DNA of 5,416 nt from Rickettsia typhi (GTDB lineage Bacteria > Pseudomonadota > Gammaproteobacteria > Burkholderiales > Burkholderiaceae_C), in assembly GCA_943325485.2 (NCBI GenBank), contig CALPPP020000108.1, positions 1 to 5,416 of the forward strand, written 5' to 3'. Below, in pieces: positions 1 to 5,416 of the stretch. A model generated the notes under the pieces. It was not told the origin of the DNA, ran no database searches, and saw only the letters and a list, made by a program, of their open reading frames with translations. A program made the translations under genes and the position numbers. Each line of letters begins with the position of its first letter. Within the stretch, counting starts at the first letter, position 1.

Positions 1-1341
1 CGTTTGTTGGTGGAGTTTGTGTCAGCCAACCCCACCGGCCCTTTGCATGTGGGCCATGGTCGTCAGGCTGCTTTGGGCGACGCGATATGCAATTTGTTCG
101 ACACACAAGGCTGGTCGGTGCACCGTGAGTTTTATTACAACGATGCCGGTGTGCAAATCCATACCTTGGCCGTGTCCACCCAGTGCCGCGCCAAGGGCTT
201 GTCGCCAGGCGACGCTGATTGGCCCGAGAACGCCTACAACGGCGACTACATCGCCGACATTGCACGCGACTTTTTAGACAAAAAAACCGTGACAGCCGAC
301 GACCGCAGCTTCACCGCCAATGGCAATGTGGATGATTTAGACAATATTCGCGATTTTGCAGTCGCCTATTTGCGCCGCGAACAAGATTTGGATTTGCAAG
401 CCTTCCAAGTGGCGTTTGACCACTATTATTTAGAGTCCAGTCTTTATACCGACGGCCGTGTCGATAAAGCCGTGGCGTCTTTGAACGCCTCGGGCCACAC
501 CTACGAGCAAGACGGTGCGCTGTGGTTGCGCTCCACCGATTTTGGTGACGACAAAGACCGCGTGATGCGCAAGTCAGACGGCAGCTACACCTACTTTGTG
601 CCCGATGTGGCTTACCACTTGGCCAAATGGGAACGTGGTTTCACCAAGGTCATCAACATCCAAGGCACCGACCACCACGGCACCATCGCCCGTGTGCGTG
701 CCGGTTTGCAAGCTGCCTCCCAGCAGCAAGGTTTGGCCATTCCCCAAGGCTATCCCGACTATGTGCTGCACACCATGGTGCGCGTCATGCGCGGGGGCGA
801 GGAAGTGAAAATTTCCAAACGCGCGGGCAGTTATGTGACCTTGCGCGACCTGATTGAGTGGACCAGCAAAGATGCGGTTCGTTTCTTTTTGCTCAGCCGC
901 AAGCCGGACACGGAATACGTTTTTGATGTGGACTTGGCGCTGGCGCAAAACAACGACAACCCGGTGTTTTATGTGCAATACGCCCATGCGCGTATTTGTT
1001 CCGTGCTGGCAACTTGGGGTGAGTCCAGTGGTTTGACGTCTGCGGATTTGGCCGATGTCGATTTATCTGCTTTGGATTCAGCAGCTGCTTTGTCACTTTT
1101 GCGGGTGCTGGCGCGTTATCCAGATATGTTGCAACAAGCTTGTACCGATTTTGCCCCGCACGATGTCAGTTTTTACCTGCGTGAATTGGCCTCGGCCTAC
1201 CACAGCTATTACGATGCAGAACGTATCTTGGTCGACGAGCCTTTGGTGCGCCAAGCGCGGGTTGCCTTGGTGGCGGCAGTGGCGCAGGTTTTACACAATG
1301 GTTTGGCGGTTTTGGGCGTATCGGCGCCCACACGGATGTAA
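1..1341 (+). CDS. argS: Arginyl-tRNA synthetase (ArgRS), 5'-truncated by the window edge
   Basis: Class I aminoacyl-tRNA synthetase that charges tRNA-Arg with arginine in the cytoplasm; enzymes of this family need bound tRNA to activate the amino acid. The frame is open from base 1 and 446 residues are visible, ending in TAA. The class I HIGH signature appears as HVGH (visible residues 16-19) inside [20 protein letters not shown] (222-227) and the KMSKS-type loop KISKR (270-274) complete the catalytic domain. From about residue 317 ([15 protein letters not shown]) to the end is the DALR anticodon-binding helical domain, finishing in SAPTRM, a typical ArgRS C-terminus. The N-terminal tRNA-contacting domain, roughly 110-130 residues judged from usual family length, lies upstream of the window, so the TTG at base 4 is not the start. 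All key motifs are intact. The next gene begins 9 bases downstream, suggesting co-transcription. Confidence 0.97.
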   Translation, partial: RLLVEFVSANPTGPLHVGHGRQAALGDAICNLFDTQGWSVHREFYYNDAGVQIHTLAVSTQCRAKGLSPGDADWPENAYNGDYIADIARDFLDKKTVTADDRSFTANGNVDDLDNIRDFAVAYLRREQDLDLQAFQVAFDHYYLESSLYTDGRVDKAVASLNASGHTYEQDGALWLRSTDFGDDKDRVMRKSDGSYTYFVPDVAYHLAKWERGFTKVINIQGTDHHGTIARVRAGLQAASQQQGLAIPQGYPDYVLHTMVRVMRGGEEVKISKRAGSYVTLRDLIEWTSKDAVRFFLLSRKPDTEYVFDVDLALAQNNDNPVFYVQYAHARICSVLATWGESSGLTSADLADVDLSALDSAAALSLLRVLARYPDMLQQACTDFAPHDVSFYLRELASAYHSYYDAERILVDEPLVRQARVALVAAVAQVLHNGLAVLGVSAPTRM

Positions 1342-1350
1342 AGGTCAAGC

Positions 1351-1938
1351 ATGCATTCTTTTTCTCGACAACGCGGCAACACGGTTTTAGGCTTTATTTT
1401 GGGCTTGGTGGTAGGTTTGACGGTGGCCTTGGTGGTGGCGATTTACGTCACCAAAGTGCCGATTCCCTTTTTGAACAAAGGCTTGAGTCGCAACGCCGAA
1501 CAAGATGCGGCAGAGCAAAAAAAGAACAAAGACTGGGACCCCAACGCTCCCTTGTATGGCAAAAGCCCTGCAGCCAACGCACCTGCTGCGGACAAGCCGG
1601 TCCCCAATCCGGCGGCACCTCCCCCGCCTGCCCCACCGGTGGAGGCTAATTCTGCGGACCCCTTGGGTGATTTGGCGCTTAGCAAAACCCAAAGTGTCGA
1701 TGCTTTTTATTATTTTGTGCAGGTTGGCGCCTTCAACGGCAGCGAAGAAGCGCAAACCCAGCGAGCCAAGTTGGCTTTGGGTGGCTTTGACCCCAAAATC
1801 TCTGAGCGTGAACAAAACGGCAAAATCGTCTACCGCGTGCGTTTAGGCCCTTTCGAAACCAAAACCGAGGCTGAAGACGCCCAAACCAAACTCAAAGCCA
1901 CCAAATTTGAATCCGCACTCATGCGGGTTCAACGCTGA
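1351..1938 (+). CDS. Membrane-anchored SPOR-domain protein (FtsN-like architecture)
   Basis: Protein of 195 residues with the layout of a bitopic inner-membrane protein. It has a short basic cytoplasmic tail (1-10), one transmembrane helix (about 12-34), a charged stretch (46-62), a proline/alanine-rich periplasmic linker (72-100), and a C-terminal SPOR domain (about 118-194). The SPOR pattern is clear: YFVQVGAF opens the first strand and YRVRLGPF precedes the second helix. SPOR domains bind peptidoglycan glycan strands lacking stem peptides, which concentrate at division sites, so a role in cell division or wall remodelling is likely. The specific partner cannot be read from the sequence. 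The ATG start is supported by AAAGG (1340-1344), which overlaps the argS stop codon, 6 bases upstream. Genes of this type commonly sit between argS and dsbA in Burkholderiales. It is not called ftsN because several SPOR proteins share this shape. Confidence 0.9.
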   Translation: MHSFSRQRGNTVLGFILGLVVGLTVALVVAIYVTKVPIPFLNKGLSRNAEQDAAEQKKNKDWDPNAPLYGKSPAANAPAADKPVPNPAAPPPPAPPVEANSADPLGDLALSKTQSVDAFYYFVQVGAFNGSEEAQTQRAKLALGGFDPKISEREQNGKIVYRVRLGPFETKTEAEDAQTKLKATKFESALMRVQR

Positions 1939-1948
1939 TCTTTTTTTT
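1907..1948 (+). terminator. Possible weak terminator or attenuator: inverted repeat plus T8 run
   Basis: TTGAATCCGC (1907-1916) and GCGGGTTCAA (1923-1932) can form a 10-bp stem with one G-T wobble and a six-base loop. The repeat lies in the last codons of the SPOR gene. Eight T residues follow at 1941-1948, just after the stop codon. The 8-base gap between stem and T run is longer than in a textbook intrinsic terminator. A competing weaker hairpin (TCA, bulged T, GCG at 1919-1925 with CGCTGA at 1933-1938) would sit 2 bases from the T run. The two structures are mutually exclusive. Since dsbA starts only 13 bases beyond the T run, partial termination, attenuation or mRNA end protection is more plausible than a full stop. 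Function is inferred; the repeat itself is visible. Confidence 0.35.
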
Positions 1949-1961
1949 CAAGAGGCCCACC

Positions 1962-2603
1962 ATGCAACGCCGTACCTTTTCAGCCCTGACCTTGGGCTCA
2001 CTTTCTTCCCTCTCTTTTGCCCCAGCCATCGCACAGTCTGGTTTCAAAGAAGGCACGGATTACCTCAAACTCAGCCAAGCGGTACCTACCGAGGTGGCCA
2101 AAGGACGCGTCGAGGTTCTGGAGTTCTTTTGGTACAACTGCCCGCATTGCAACGCCTTTGAACCCACGCTCAGTGCTTGGAGCAAAAAGATGCCCAAAGA
2201 CGTTGAACTCAAGCGGGTTCCGGTGCGCTTTCGCGCAGAATTCGAACCACAGCAAAGGGCTTACTACGTGCTAGAAGCTTTGGGCAAAGTAGAAGAGTTG
2301 CAAACCAAGATGTTCGCGGCGATTCACACCGAACGCCAAACCCTCACCACCTTAGAGGCTTTGCTGGGCTGGGCCGAGAAAAACGGCATCCCCAAAAAGC
2401 AGTTCACCGATATGTACAACTCCTTTACCGTGATCGGCAAAGCCCGCCGCGCGGCCCAGTTGCAAGAGCAGTTCAAGGTGGAGGGTGTGCCAGCACTTGG
2501 GGTGGCGGGGCGTTTTTACGTGGATGGCTCCTTGGCTGGCAGCATGGATCGGGCTTTGCAAATCGTCGATTTCTTGATTGGCGAGGTGCGCAAAGGACGC
2601 TGA
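1962..2603 (+). CDS. dsbA: Thiol:disulfide interchange protein DsbA, periplasmic oxidase
   Basis: Thioredoxin-fold oxidase that donates disulfide bonds to newly exported proteins and is normally reoxidised by the membrane protein DsbB, which is not in this window. The 213-residue product has a signal peptide with probable cleavage after residue 24 (AIA/Q). The mature protein carries the active site CPHC (60-63) after EVLEFFWYN, then the helical insertion (about 90-160), and the Val-cis-Pro loop in VEGVPAL (V176-P177) expected opposite the active site. Length and motifs match proteobacterial DsbA; the CPHC dipeptide fits DsbA rather than DsbC (CGYC) or TlpA-type reductases. The ATG start has AGAGG (1951-1955) 6 bases upstream. 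The signal peptide begins MQRRTFS, resembling a twin-arginine motif, so the export route is uncertain. It lies 23 bases after the SPOR gene, and its stop codon touches the promoter of lptA. Confidence 0.95.
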   Translation: MQRRTFSALTLGSLSSLSFAPAIAQSGFKEGTDYLKLSQAVPTEVAKGRVEVLEFFWYNCPHCNAFEPTLSAWSKKMPKDVELKRVPVRFRAEFEPQQRAYYVLEALGKVEELQTKMFAAIHTERQTLTTLEALLGWAEKNGIPKKQFTDMYNSFTVIGKARRAAQLQEQFKVEGVPALGVAGRFYVDGSLAGSMDRALQIVDFLIGEVRKGR

Positions 2604-2629
2604 ATTCGGGGGGATTCTGCCCCTACAAT
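2600..2629 (+). promoter_or_regulatory. Probable promoter of lptA-lptB-rpoN
   Basis: TACAAT (2624-2629) matches the sigma-70 -10 consensus TATAAT at five of six positions. CTGAAT (2600-2605), 18 bases upstream, is a modest -35 match (shared TGA) and overlaps the dsbA stop codon. Transcription would be expected to begin near 2636, giving a leader of about 27 bases before the lptA start. G6 (2608-2613) and CCCC (2620-2623) flank the spacer and could pair over four bases. TGAA followed 15 bases later by CCCC also resembles a heat-shock sigma-32 promoter, so the responsible sigma factor is uncertain. Location in the only sizeable gap in the window supports the call. Confidence 0.65.
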
Positions 2630-2662
2630 GCAAGCCATCCGTCCATCAGCAATTTTCGTGCC

Positions 2663-3220
2663 TTGAAAAAACTTCTTTATTTGTGTTGTCTTGCTGCGGC
2701 TTTGCAGTCTCCCATGGTTGCATGGGCGGAAAAAGCCGACCGTGGCAAGCCCATGAACATCGAGGCGGATAACTTAGACCACGACGAACTCAAGCAACTC
2801 AGCATCTTCACCGGCAAAGTCGTCGCCACCAAGGGCACCTTGGTTTTGCGGGGTGCGCGCCTAGAAGTGTTGCAAGACCCGGAGGGTTACCAATACGGTT
2901 TGTTGATCGCCGAGCCTGGGAAAAAGGCGTTTTACCGTCAAAAACGAGAAGGCTTGGACGAATGGATGGAGGGCGAGGGTGAGCGTATTGAGTACGACAG
3001 CCGCGCTGACCGTATCACCCTCATCAACCGCGCGCAGATTCGCCGCTACCGAGGCACGGTGTTGAACGACGACATCACTGGACAGCGCATCATTTATGAA
3101 AACTTGACCGACCAGTTCACGGTGGATGGCAAGAATGCGGCTGCCAAGCCCGGCGTTGAATCTTCTGGGCGGGTTCGCGCGGTGCTGACCCCGCGCAAAA
3201 AAGACGAGGCAGGCAAGTGA
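2663..3220 (+). CDS. lptA: Lipopolysaccharide transport periplasmic protein LptA
   Basis: Periplasmic OstA-like protein that forms the beta-jellyroll bridge carrying LPS from the inner-membrane LptBFGC complex to LptDE in the outer membrane. The product is 185 residues, the same length as E. coli LptA. Residues 1-22 form a signal peptide: KK at the start, a hydrophobic core, and cleavage after AWA. The LptA/OstA domain spans about residues 29-155, with the family-typical PMNIEADNL entry and repeated beta-strand spacing through [13 protein letters not shown] and TGQRIIYEN. The start is TTG at 2663. It is chosen because it gives a complete Sec signal peptide, no ATG or GTG lies in frame upstream as far as the dsbA stop region, and the next ATG (2714) would remove the signal. 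No Shine-Dalgarno site is visible before it. The two adjacent cysteines (8-9) lie in the signal peptide and do not form a lipobox. The stop overlaps the lptB start. Confidence 0.92.
   Translation: MKKLLYLCCLAAALQSPMVAWAEKADRGKPMNIEADNLDHDELKQLSIFTGKVVATKGTLVLRGARLEVLQDPEGYQYGLLIAEPGKKAFYRQKREGLDEWMEGEGERIEYDSRADRITLINRAQIRRYRGTVLNDDITGQRIIYENLTDQFTVDGKNAAAKPGVESSGRVRAVLTPRKKDEAGK
3206..3219 (+). promoter_or_regulatory. Ribosome binding site and GTG start of lptB, inside lptA
   Basis: GAGG at 3206-3209 stands 7 bases before a GTG at 3217-3219. The GTG shares bases with the lptA stop codon (GTGA, 3217-3220). This spacing supports GTG as the lptB start and suggests translational coupling, so that ribosomes finishing lptA can begin lptB. 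Confidence 0.7.
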
Positions 3221-3978
3221 ATTCCACGCCTGCCCCCATCAGCCGGTTGGTGGCGCAGCATCTGCAAAAGTCCTATATCAGCCGCACCGTGGTGCACGAT
3301 GTGTCTATTTCTGTGGCCAAAGGTGAAGTTGTTGGGTTGCTTGGCCCCAATGGTGCGGGCAAAACCACATCCTTCTACATGATCGTGGGCTTGTTGCGCG
3401 CAGATGCGGGAAGCATTTCCATCGATGGTGAGTCAATAGAGGATTTACCGATCCACCGCCGCGCCCGCATGGGTTTGAGCTATCTGCCCCAAGAGGCCTC
3501 AATTTTTCGCAAACTCAATGTGGCCGACAACGTACGCGCGGTGTTGGAACTGCAAGTCGATAGCCTTGGCAAGCCCTTGGACAAAACCACCATTGAAACC
3601 CGATTGAGTGGTTTGTTGCAAGAGTTGCGCATCGAGCATTTGCGCGATTCACCCGCACCTTCCCTGTCAGGTGGCGAGCGTCGCCGCGTGGAAATTGCAC
3701 GTGCCTTGGCCACGCAACCGCGCTTTATTTTGCTGGACGAACCTTTCGCAGGCATTGACCCGATTGCGGTGCTGGAGATCCAGCGCATCATTGGGTTTTT
3801 GAAAGCCAAGGGCATAGGTGTACTCATCACCGACCACAATGTGCGCGAAACATTGGGCATTTGCGACCACGCCAGCATCATCAGCGAAGGCCGTGTTCTG
3901 GCCGAAGGTACGCCCGAAGACATCGTCAACAACCCAGAGGTACGGCGGGTGTACCTGGGCGAAAACTTCCGCATGTGA
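3217..3978 (+). CDS. lptB: LPS export system ATP-binding protein LptB
   Basis: Cytoplasmic ABC ATPase that powers extraction of LPS from the inner membrane as a dimer with the permeases LptF and LptG (neither encoded here). The 253-residue protein has every ABC motif intact: Walker A GPNGAGKT (43-50), Q-loop Gln92 in [11 protein letters not shown], signature LSGGE (150-154), Walker B ILLDEP (171-176) with catalytic Glu175, D-loop AGIDP (178-182) and H-loop His207 in ITDHNVRE. Phe97 and Arg98 correspond to the E. coli LptB positions F90/R91 that contact LptF/G, which separates this from generic branched-chain amino acid ATPases (LivF/LivG). The C-terminus YLGENFRM is also LptB-like. It starts with GTG, overlapping lptA by 4 bases, and has about seven more N-terminal residues than the E. 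coli protein. rpoN follows 16 bases later, the conserved proteobacterial order. Confidence 0.97.
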   Translation: MNSTPAPISRLVAQHLQKSYISRTVVHDVSISVAKGEVVGLLGPNGAGKTTSFYMIVGLLRADAGSISIDGESIEDLPIHRRARMGLSYLPQEASIFRKLNVADNVRAVLELQVDSLGKPLDKTTIETRLSGLLQELRIEHLRDSPAPSLSGGERRRVEIARALATQPRFILLDEPFAGIDPIAVLEIQRIIGFLKAKGIGVLITDHNVRETLGICDHASIISEGRVLAEGTPEDIVNNPEVRRVYLGENFRM

Positions 3979-3994
3979 GGGCAAGGCACAGCTT

Positions 3995-5416
3995 ATGAAG
4001 CAAGGCCTGTCACTTCGCGTCTCGCAGCATCTGGCGCTCACGCCCCAGTTGCAGCAGTCCATTCGCTTGTTGCAACTCTCTACCTTGGAGTTAAGCCAAG
4101 AGATCGACCAAATGCTCGACGACAACCCGTTTCTGGAAAAAGAAATGGAAGATTTGGCGCCGCGTGAAGACTTTGGCCTAGAGCAAGAAAACACCCAAGC
4201 GGCCAGCTCCGAGGCAGAGCCCGAAAGCTGGGACGGCCCCATGGACCGAGTGAGCGAGGTGCGGGTGGAAACCGCCAGCGAGACAACGACACCGGTGGAT
4301 GCCGAGGGCGTCGCTGAAAGCTGGGACGGCGACGGCAGCGTGGAGTTCTCACCTGACGACAGCGAATGGGGCGGCGATGCACCTGCACGCAACAACAGCA
4401 GCAATAACGATGATGAAAAAGCGCAAGCCACCGAGTTAGCGCGTAACCAAGAGTCGCTGACCGCGTTTTTGCACCGCCAAGCCTTGTCGTTGCGCTTGGA
4501 CGATACCGACCGCGCTGCTTTGCGTTTCTTGATCGAGTCCTTGAATGACGATGGCTATTTGGAAGACAGTTTCCAAAGCCTGGCTGAAAGTCTGGCGGGT
4601 GACGATATCGAGCAGTGCGAAGAGTTGGTGCACCGCTTTCAGGTGGCCTTGAGTCTATTGCAAAGCTTGGAGCCCACGGGTGTGGGCGCTCGTGATTTGG
4701 GCGAGTGCTTGCGCTTGCAGCTGCAAGCCATTCCCGCTGACACCGAGGAGCGTGCCGAGTTACGCGCCTGTGCACTGGCGATTTGCAAACAACCCTTGGA
4801 GTTGTTGGCCAAGCGGGACTTCAAGCGTCTGGCTGTGGCAGTGAATGACAGCGAGGCACAGGTGAAGTTGGCCATGGCGCTGATTGCACGGCTAGAGCCC
4901 AAGCCGGGCAGGCGCTTCATTGATGTGGAGCGCAACGTCATCATCCCCGATGTGCTGATCTTGCCGCACGGTGTGGACAAGCAAGGTTTGCCGCAGTTTC
5001 GCGCCATGCTCAACCCCGAGGTCATGCCACGCTTGAAGGTGAACGACATCTACGCCAACGCCTTGAAGGGCGGCAAGGGCGACGGCCACGCAGGCCTGCA
5101 GCAGCGTTTGCAAGAAGCACGCTGGATGATCAAAAACATCCAGCAACGCTTTGACACCATCTTGCGCGTGAGCAACGCCATCACCCAGCGGCAAAAAAGT
5201 TTCTTCATCCACGGCGAGTTGGCCATGAAGCCCATGGTCTTGCGTGAAATCGCTGAAGAGCTGGGGCTGCACGAGTCCACCATCAGTCGCGTGACCACCG
5301 CCAAGTACATGCACACGCCCTACGGCACCTTTGAGCTGAAATATTTCTTTGGCTCGGGCCTTGGCACCGACAGCGGCAACAATGCCTCCAGCACCGCAGT
5401 ACGCGCTCTTATCAAG
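3995..5416 (+). CDS. rpoN: RNA polymerase sigma-54 factor RpoN, 3'-truncated by the window edge
   Basis: Alternative sigma factor that directs RNA polymerase to -24/-12 promoters and needs AAA+ activators; it typically controls nitrogen use, motility and related traits. The frame is open for 474 codons to the last base. Region I (1-50) is the glutamine/leucine-rich activator-responsive segment, including LTPQLQQSIRLLQLS and DDNPFLE. Region II (about 51-145) is a long acidic linker with a repeated ESWDG and a NNSSNNDD stretch. The core-binding domain covers about 146-300 (LNDDGYLE at 183-190, LEPTGVGARDL at 225-235, LEPKPGRRF at 300-308). The DNA-binding part follows, with a helix-turn-helix around 414-440 (LREIAEELGLHESTISR). 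The RpoN box (ARRTVAKYR in the family) and stop should lie just downstream; I estimate about 50-60 residues are missing. AAGG (3983-3986) stands 8 bases before the ATG. The 16-base gap to lptB implies co-transcription. Confidence 0.96.
   Translation, partial: MKQGLSLRVSQHLALTPQLQQSIRLLQLSTLELSQEIDQMLDDNPFLEKEMEDLAPREDFGLEQENTQAASSEAEPESWDGPMDRVSEVRVETASETTTPVDAEGVAESWDGDGSVEFSPDDSEWGGDAPARNNSSNNDDEKAQATELARNQESLTAFLHRQALSLRLDDTDRAALRFLIESLNDDGYLEDSFQSLAESLAGDDIEQCEELVHRFQVALSLLQSLEPTGVGARDLGECLRLQLQAIPADTEERAELRACALAICKQPLELLAKRDFKRLAVAVNDSEAQVKLAMALIARLEPKPGRRFIDVERNVIIPDVLILPHGVDKQGLPQFRAMLNPEVMPRLKVNDIYANALKGGKGDGHAGLQQRLQEARWMIKNIQQRFDTILRVSNAITQRQKSFFIHGELAMKPMVLREIAEELGLHESTISRVTTAKYMHTPYGTFELKYFFGSGLGTDSGNNASSTAVRALIK
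4223..4330 (+). repeat. In-frame 15-base direct repeat within rpoN
   Basis: GAAAGCTGGGACGGC occurs identically at 4223-4237 and 4316-4330, a period of 93 bases (31 codons). Both copies are in the same reading phase and encode ESWDG at RpoN residues 77-81 and 108-112, in the acidic linker (region II). The sequence between the copies is not obviously repeated, so this may be the remnant of a duplication, a short linear motif kept twice, or chance in a compositionally biased region. Confidence 0.75.

Noticed and set aside
574..987. Minus-strand reading frame of about 137 codons antisense to argS
   Set aside because: It covers the conserved ArgRS catalytic core and has no motif or regulatory context of its own.
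1517..1523. A7 run in the SPOR gene (and a similar A7 at 280-286 in argS) as phase-variation tracts
   Set aside because: Both runs encode lysine-containing stretches in an uninterrupted frame, and seven bases is short for slippage switching. Essential argS is not a plausible switch gene.
2608..2623. G6 and C4 as a terminator hairpin for the dsbA transcript
   Set aside because: The stem is only four bases and is followed by TACAAT, not a T run. It is better explained as promoter spacer sequence.
2628..2666. A 12-codon ATG reading frame whose TGA overlaps the lptA TTG start, resembling a leader peptide
   Set aside because: Its ATG overlaps the -10 element (TACAATG), so a transcript from that promoter starting near 2636 would not contain the start codon. 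No Shine-Dalgarno precedes it.
2663..2695. LptA as a lipoprotein because of Cys8-Cys9
   Set aside because: No lipobox (Leu-Ala/Ser-Gly/Ala-Cys) precedes the cysteines, and a good signal peptidase I site (AWA) lies at residues 20-22.
3667..4431. Long minus-strand reading frame of about 254 codons across lptB and rpoN
   Set aside because: It is antisense to two clearly conserved genes, rich in serine and low-complexity stretches, and has no recognisable domain. It is a shadow of codon bias.
4080..4775. Long minus-strand reading frame of about 231 codons antisense to rpoN
   Set aside because: The arginine/proline-rich composition is typical of an antisense shadow, and it lies wholly inside the rpoN coding region.
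1..5416. A hidden novel system, mobile element, CRISPR array or RNA gene
   Set aside because: Known core genes cover nearly the whole window with gaps of 9, 23, 59 and 16 bases. No insertion-sequence ends, repeat arrays or tRNA-like folds were seen by reading.

Overview
The window looks like ordinary chromosomal core sequence from a betaproteobacterium, most likely order Burkholderiales and perhaps a Comamonadaceae-like lineage. The reasons are the argS–SPOR–dsbA gene order, the DsbA and LptA sequence style, the GC-moderate coding with heavy use of TTG for leucine, and a promoter with a CCCC-TACAAT core of a kind I associate with this group. The genus assignment is inference. All six genes lie on the + strand, with almost no spacing, and each belongs to a well-known family. 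I see no mobile element, phage, CRISPR, tRNA or rRNA, and I do not see a clearly new biological system.

Bases 1-2603 hold three genes in a row. First is the 3' four-fifths of argS (arginyl-tRNA synthetase, cut by the left edge), then after a 9-base gap a membrane-anchored SPOR-domain protein, then after a 23-base gap dsbA (periplasmic thiol oxidase). They are probably co-transcribed. However, a strong inverted repeat at the end of the SPOR gene followed by a run of eight T lies between SPOR and dsbA and could lower read-through.

Bases 2604-2662 are the only real intergenic region. It holds a convincing promoter (TACAAT at 2624-2629) whose -35 region touches the dsbA stop codon. It serves a second unit: lptA (periplasmic lipopolysaccharide bridge protein), lptB (ATPase of the LPS extractor, overlapping lptA by 4 bases) and rpoN (sigma-54, cut by the right edge). 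lptA starts with TTG and has no visible Shine-Dalgarno site.

Functionally the window combines tRNA charging, a probable peptidoglycan/septum-binding protein, periplasmic disulfide formation, and LPS transport with its conserved partner rpoN. DsbA and the Lpt machinery are linked in E. coli because the outer-membrane protein LptD needs disulfide bonds; whether adjacency here has meaning is speculation. The points most worth a second look are the direct dsbA–lptA junction with no lptC or kdsC between them, the lptA promoter and its unusual start, the hairpin/T-run before dsbA, the twin-arginine-like DsbA signal peptide, and an in-frame repeat in the acidic linker of RpoN.
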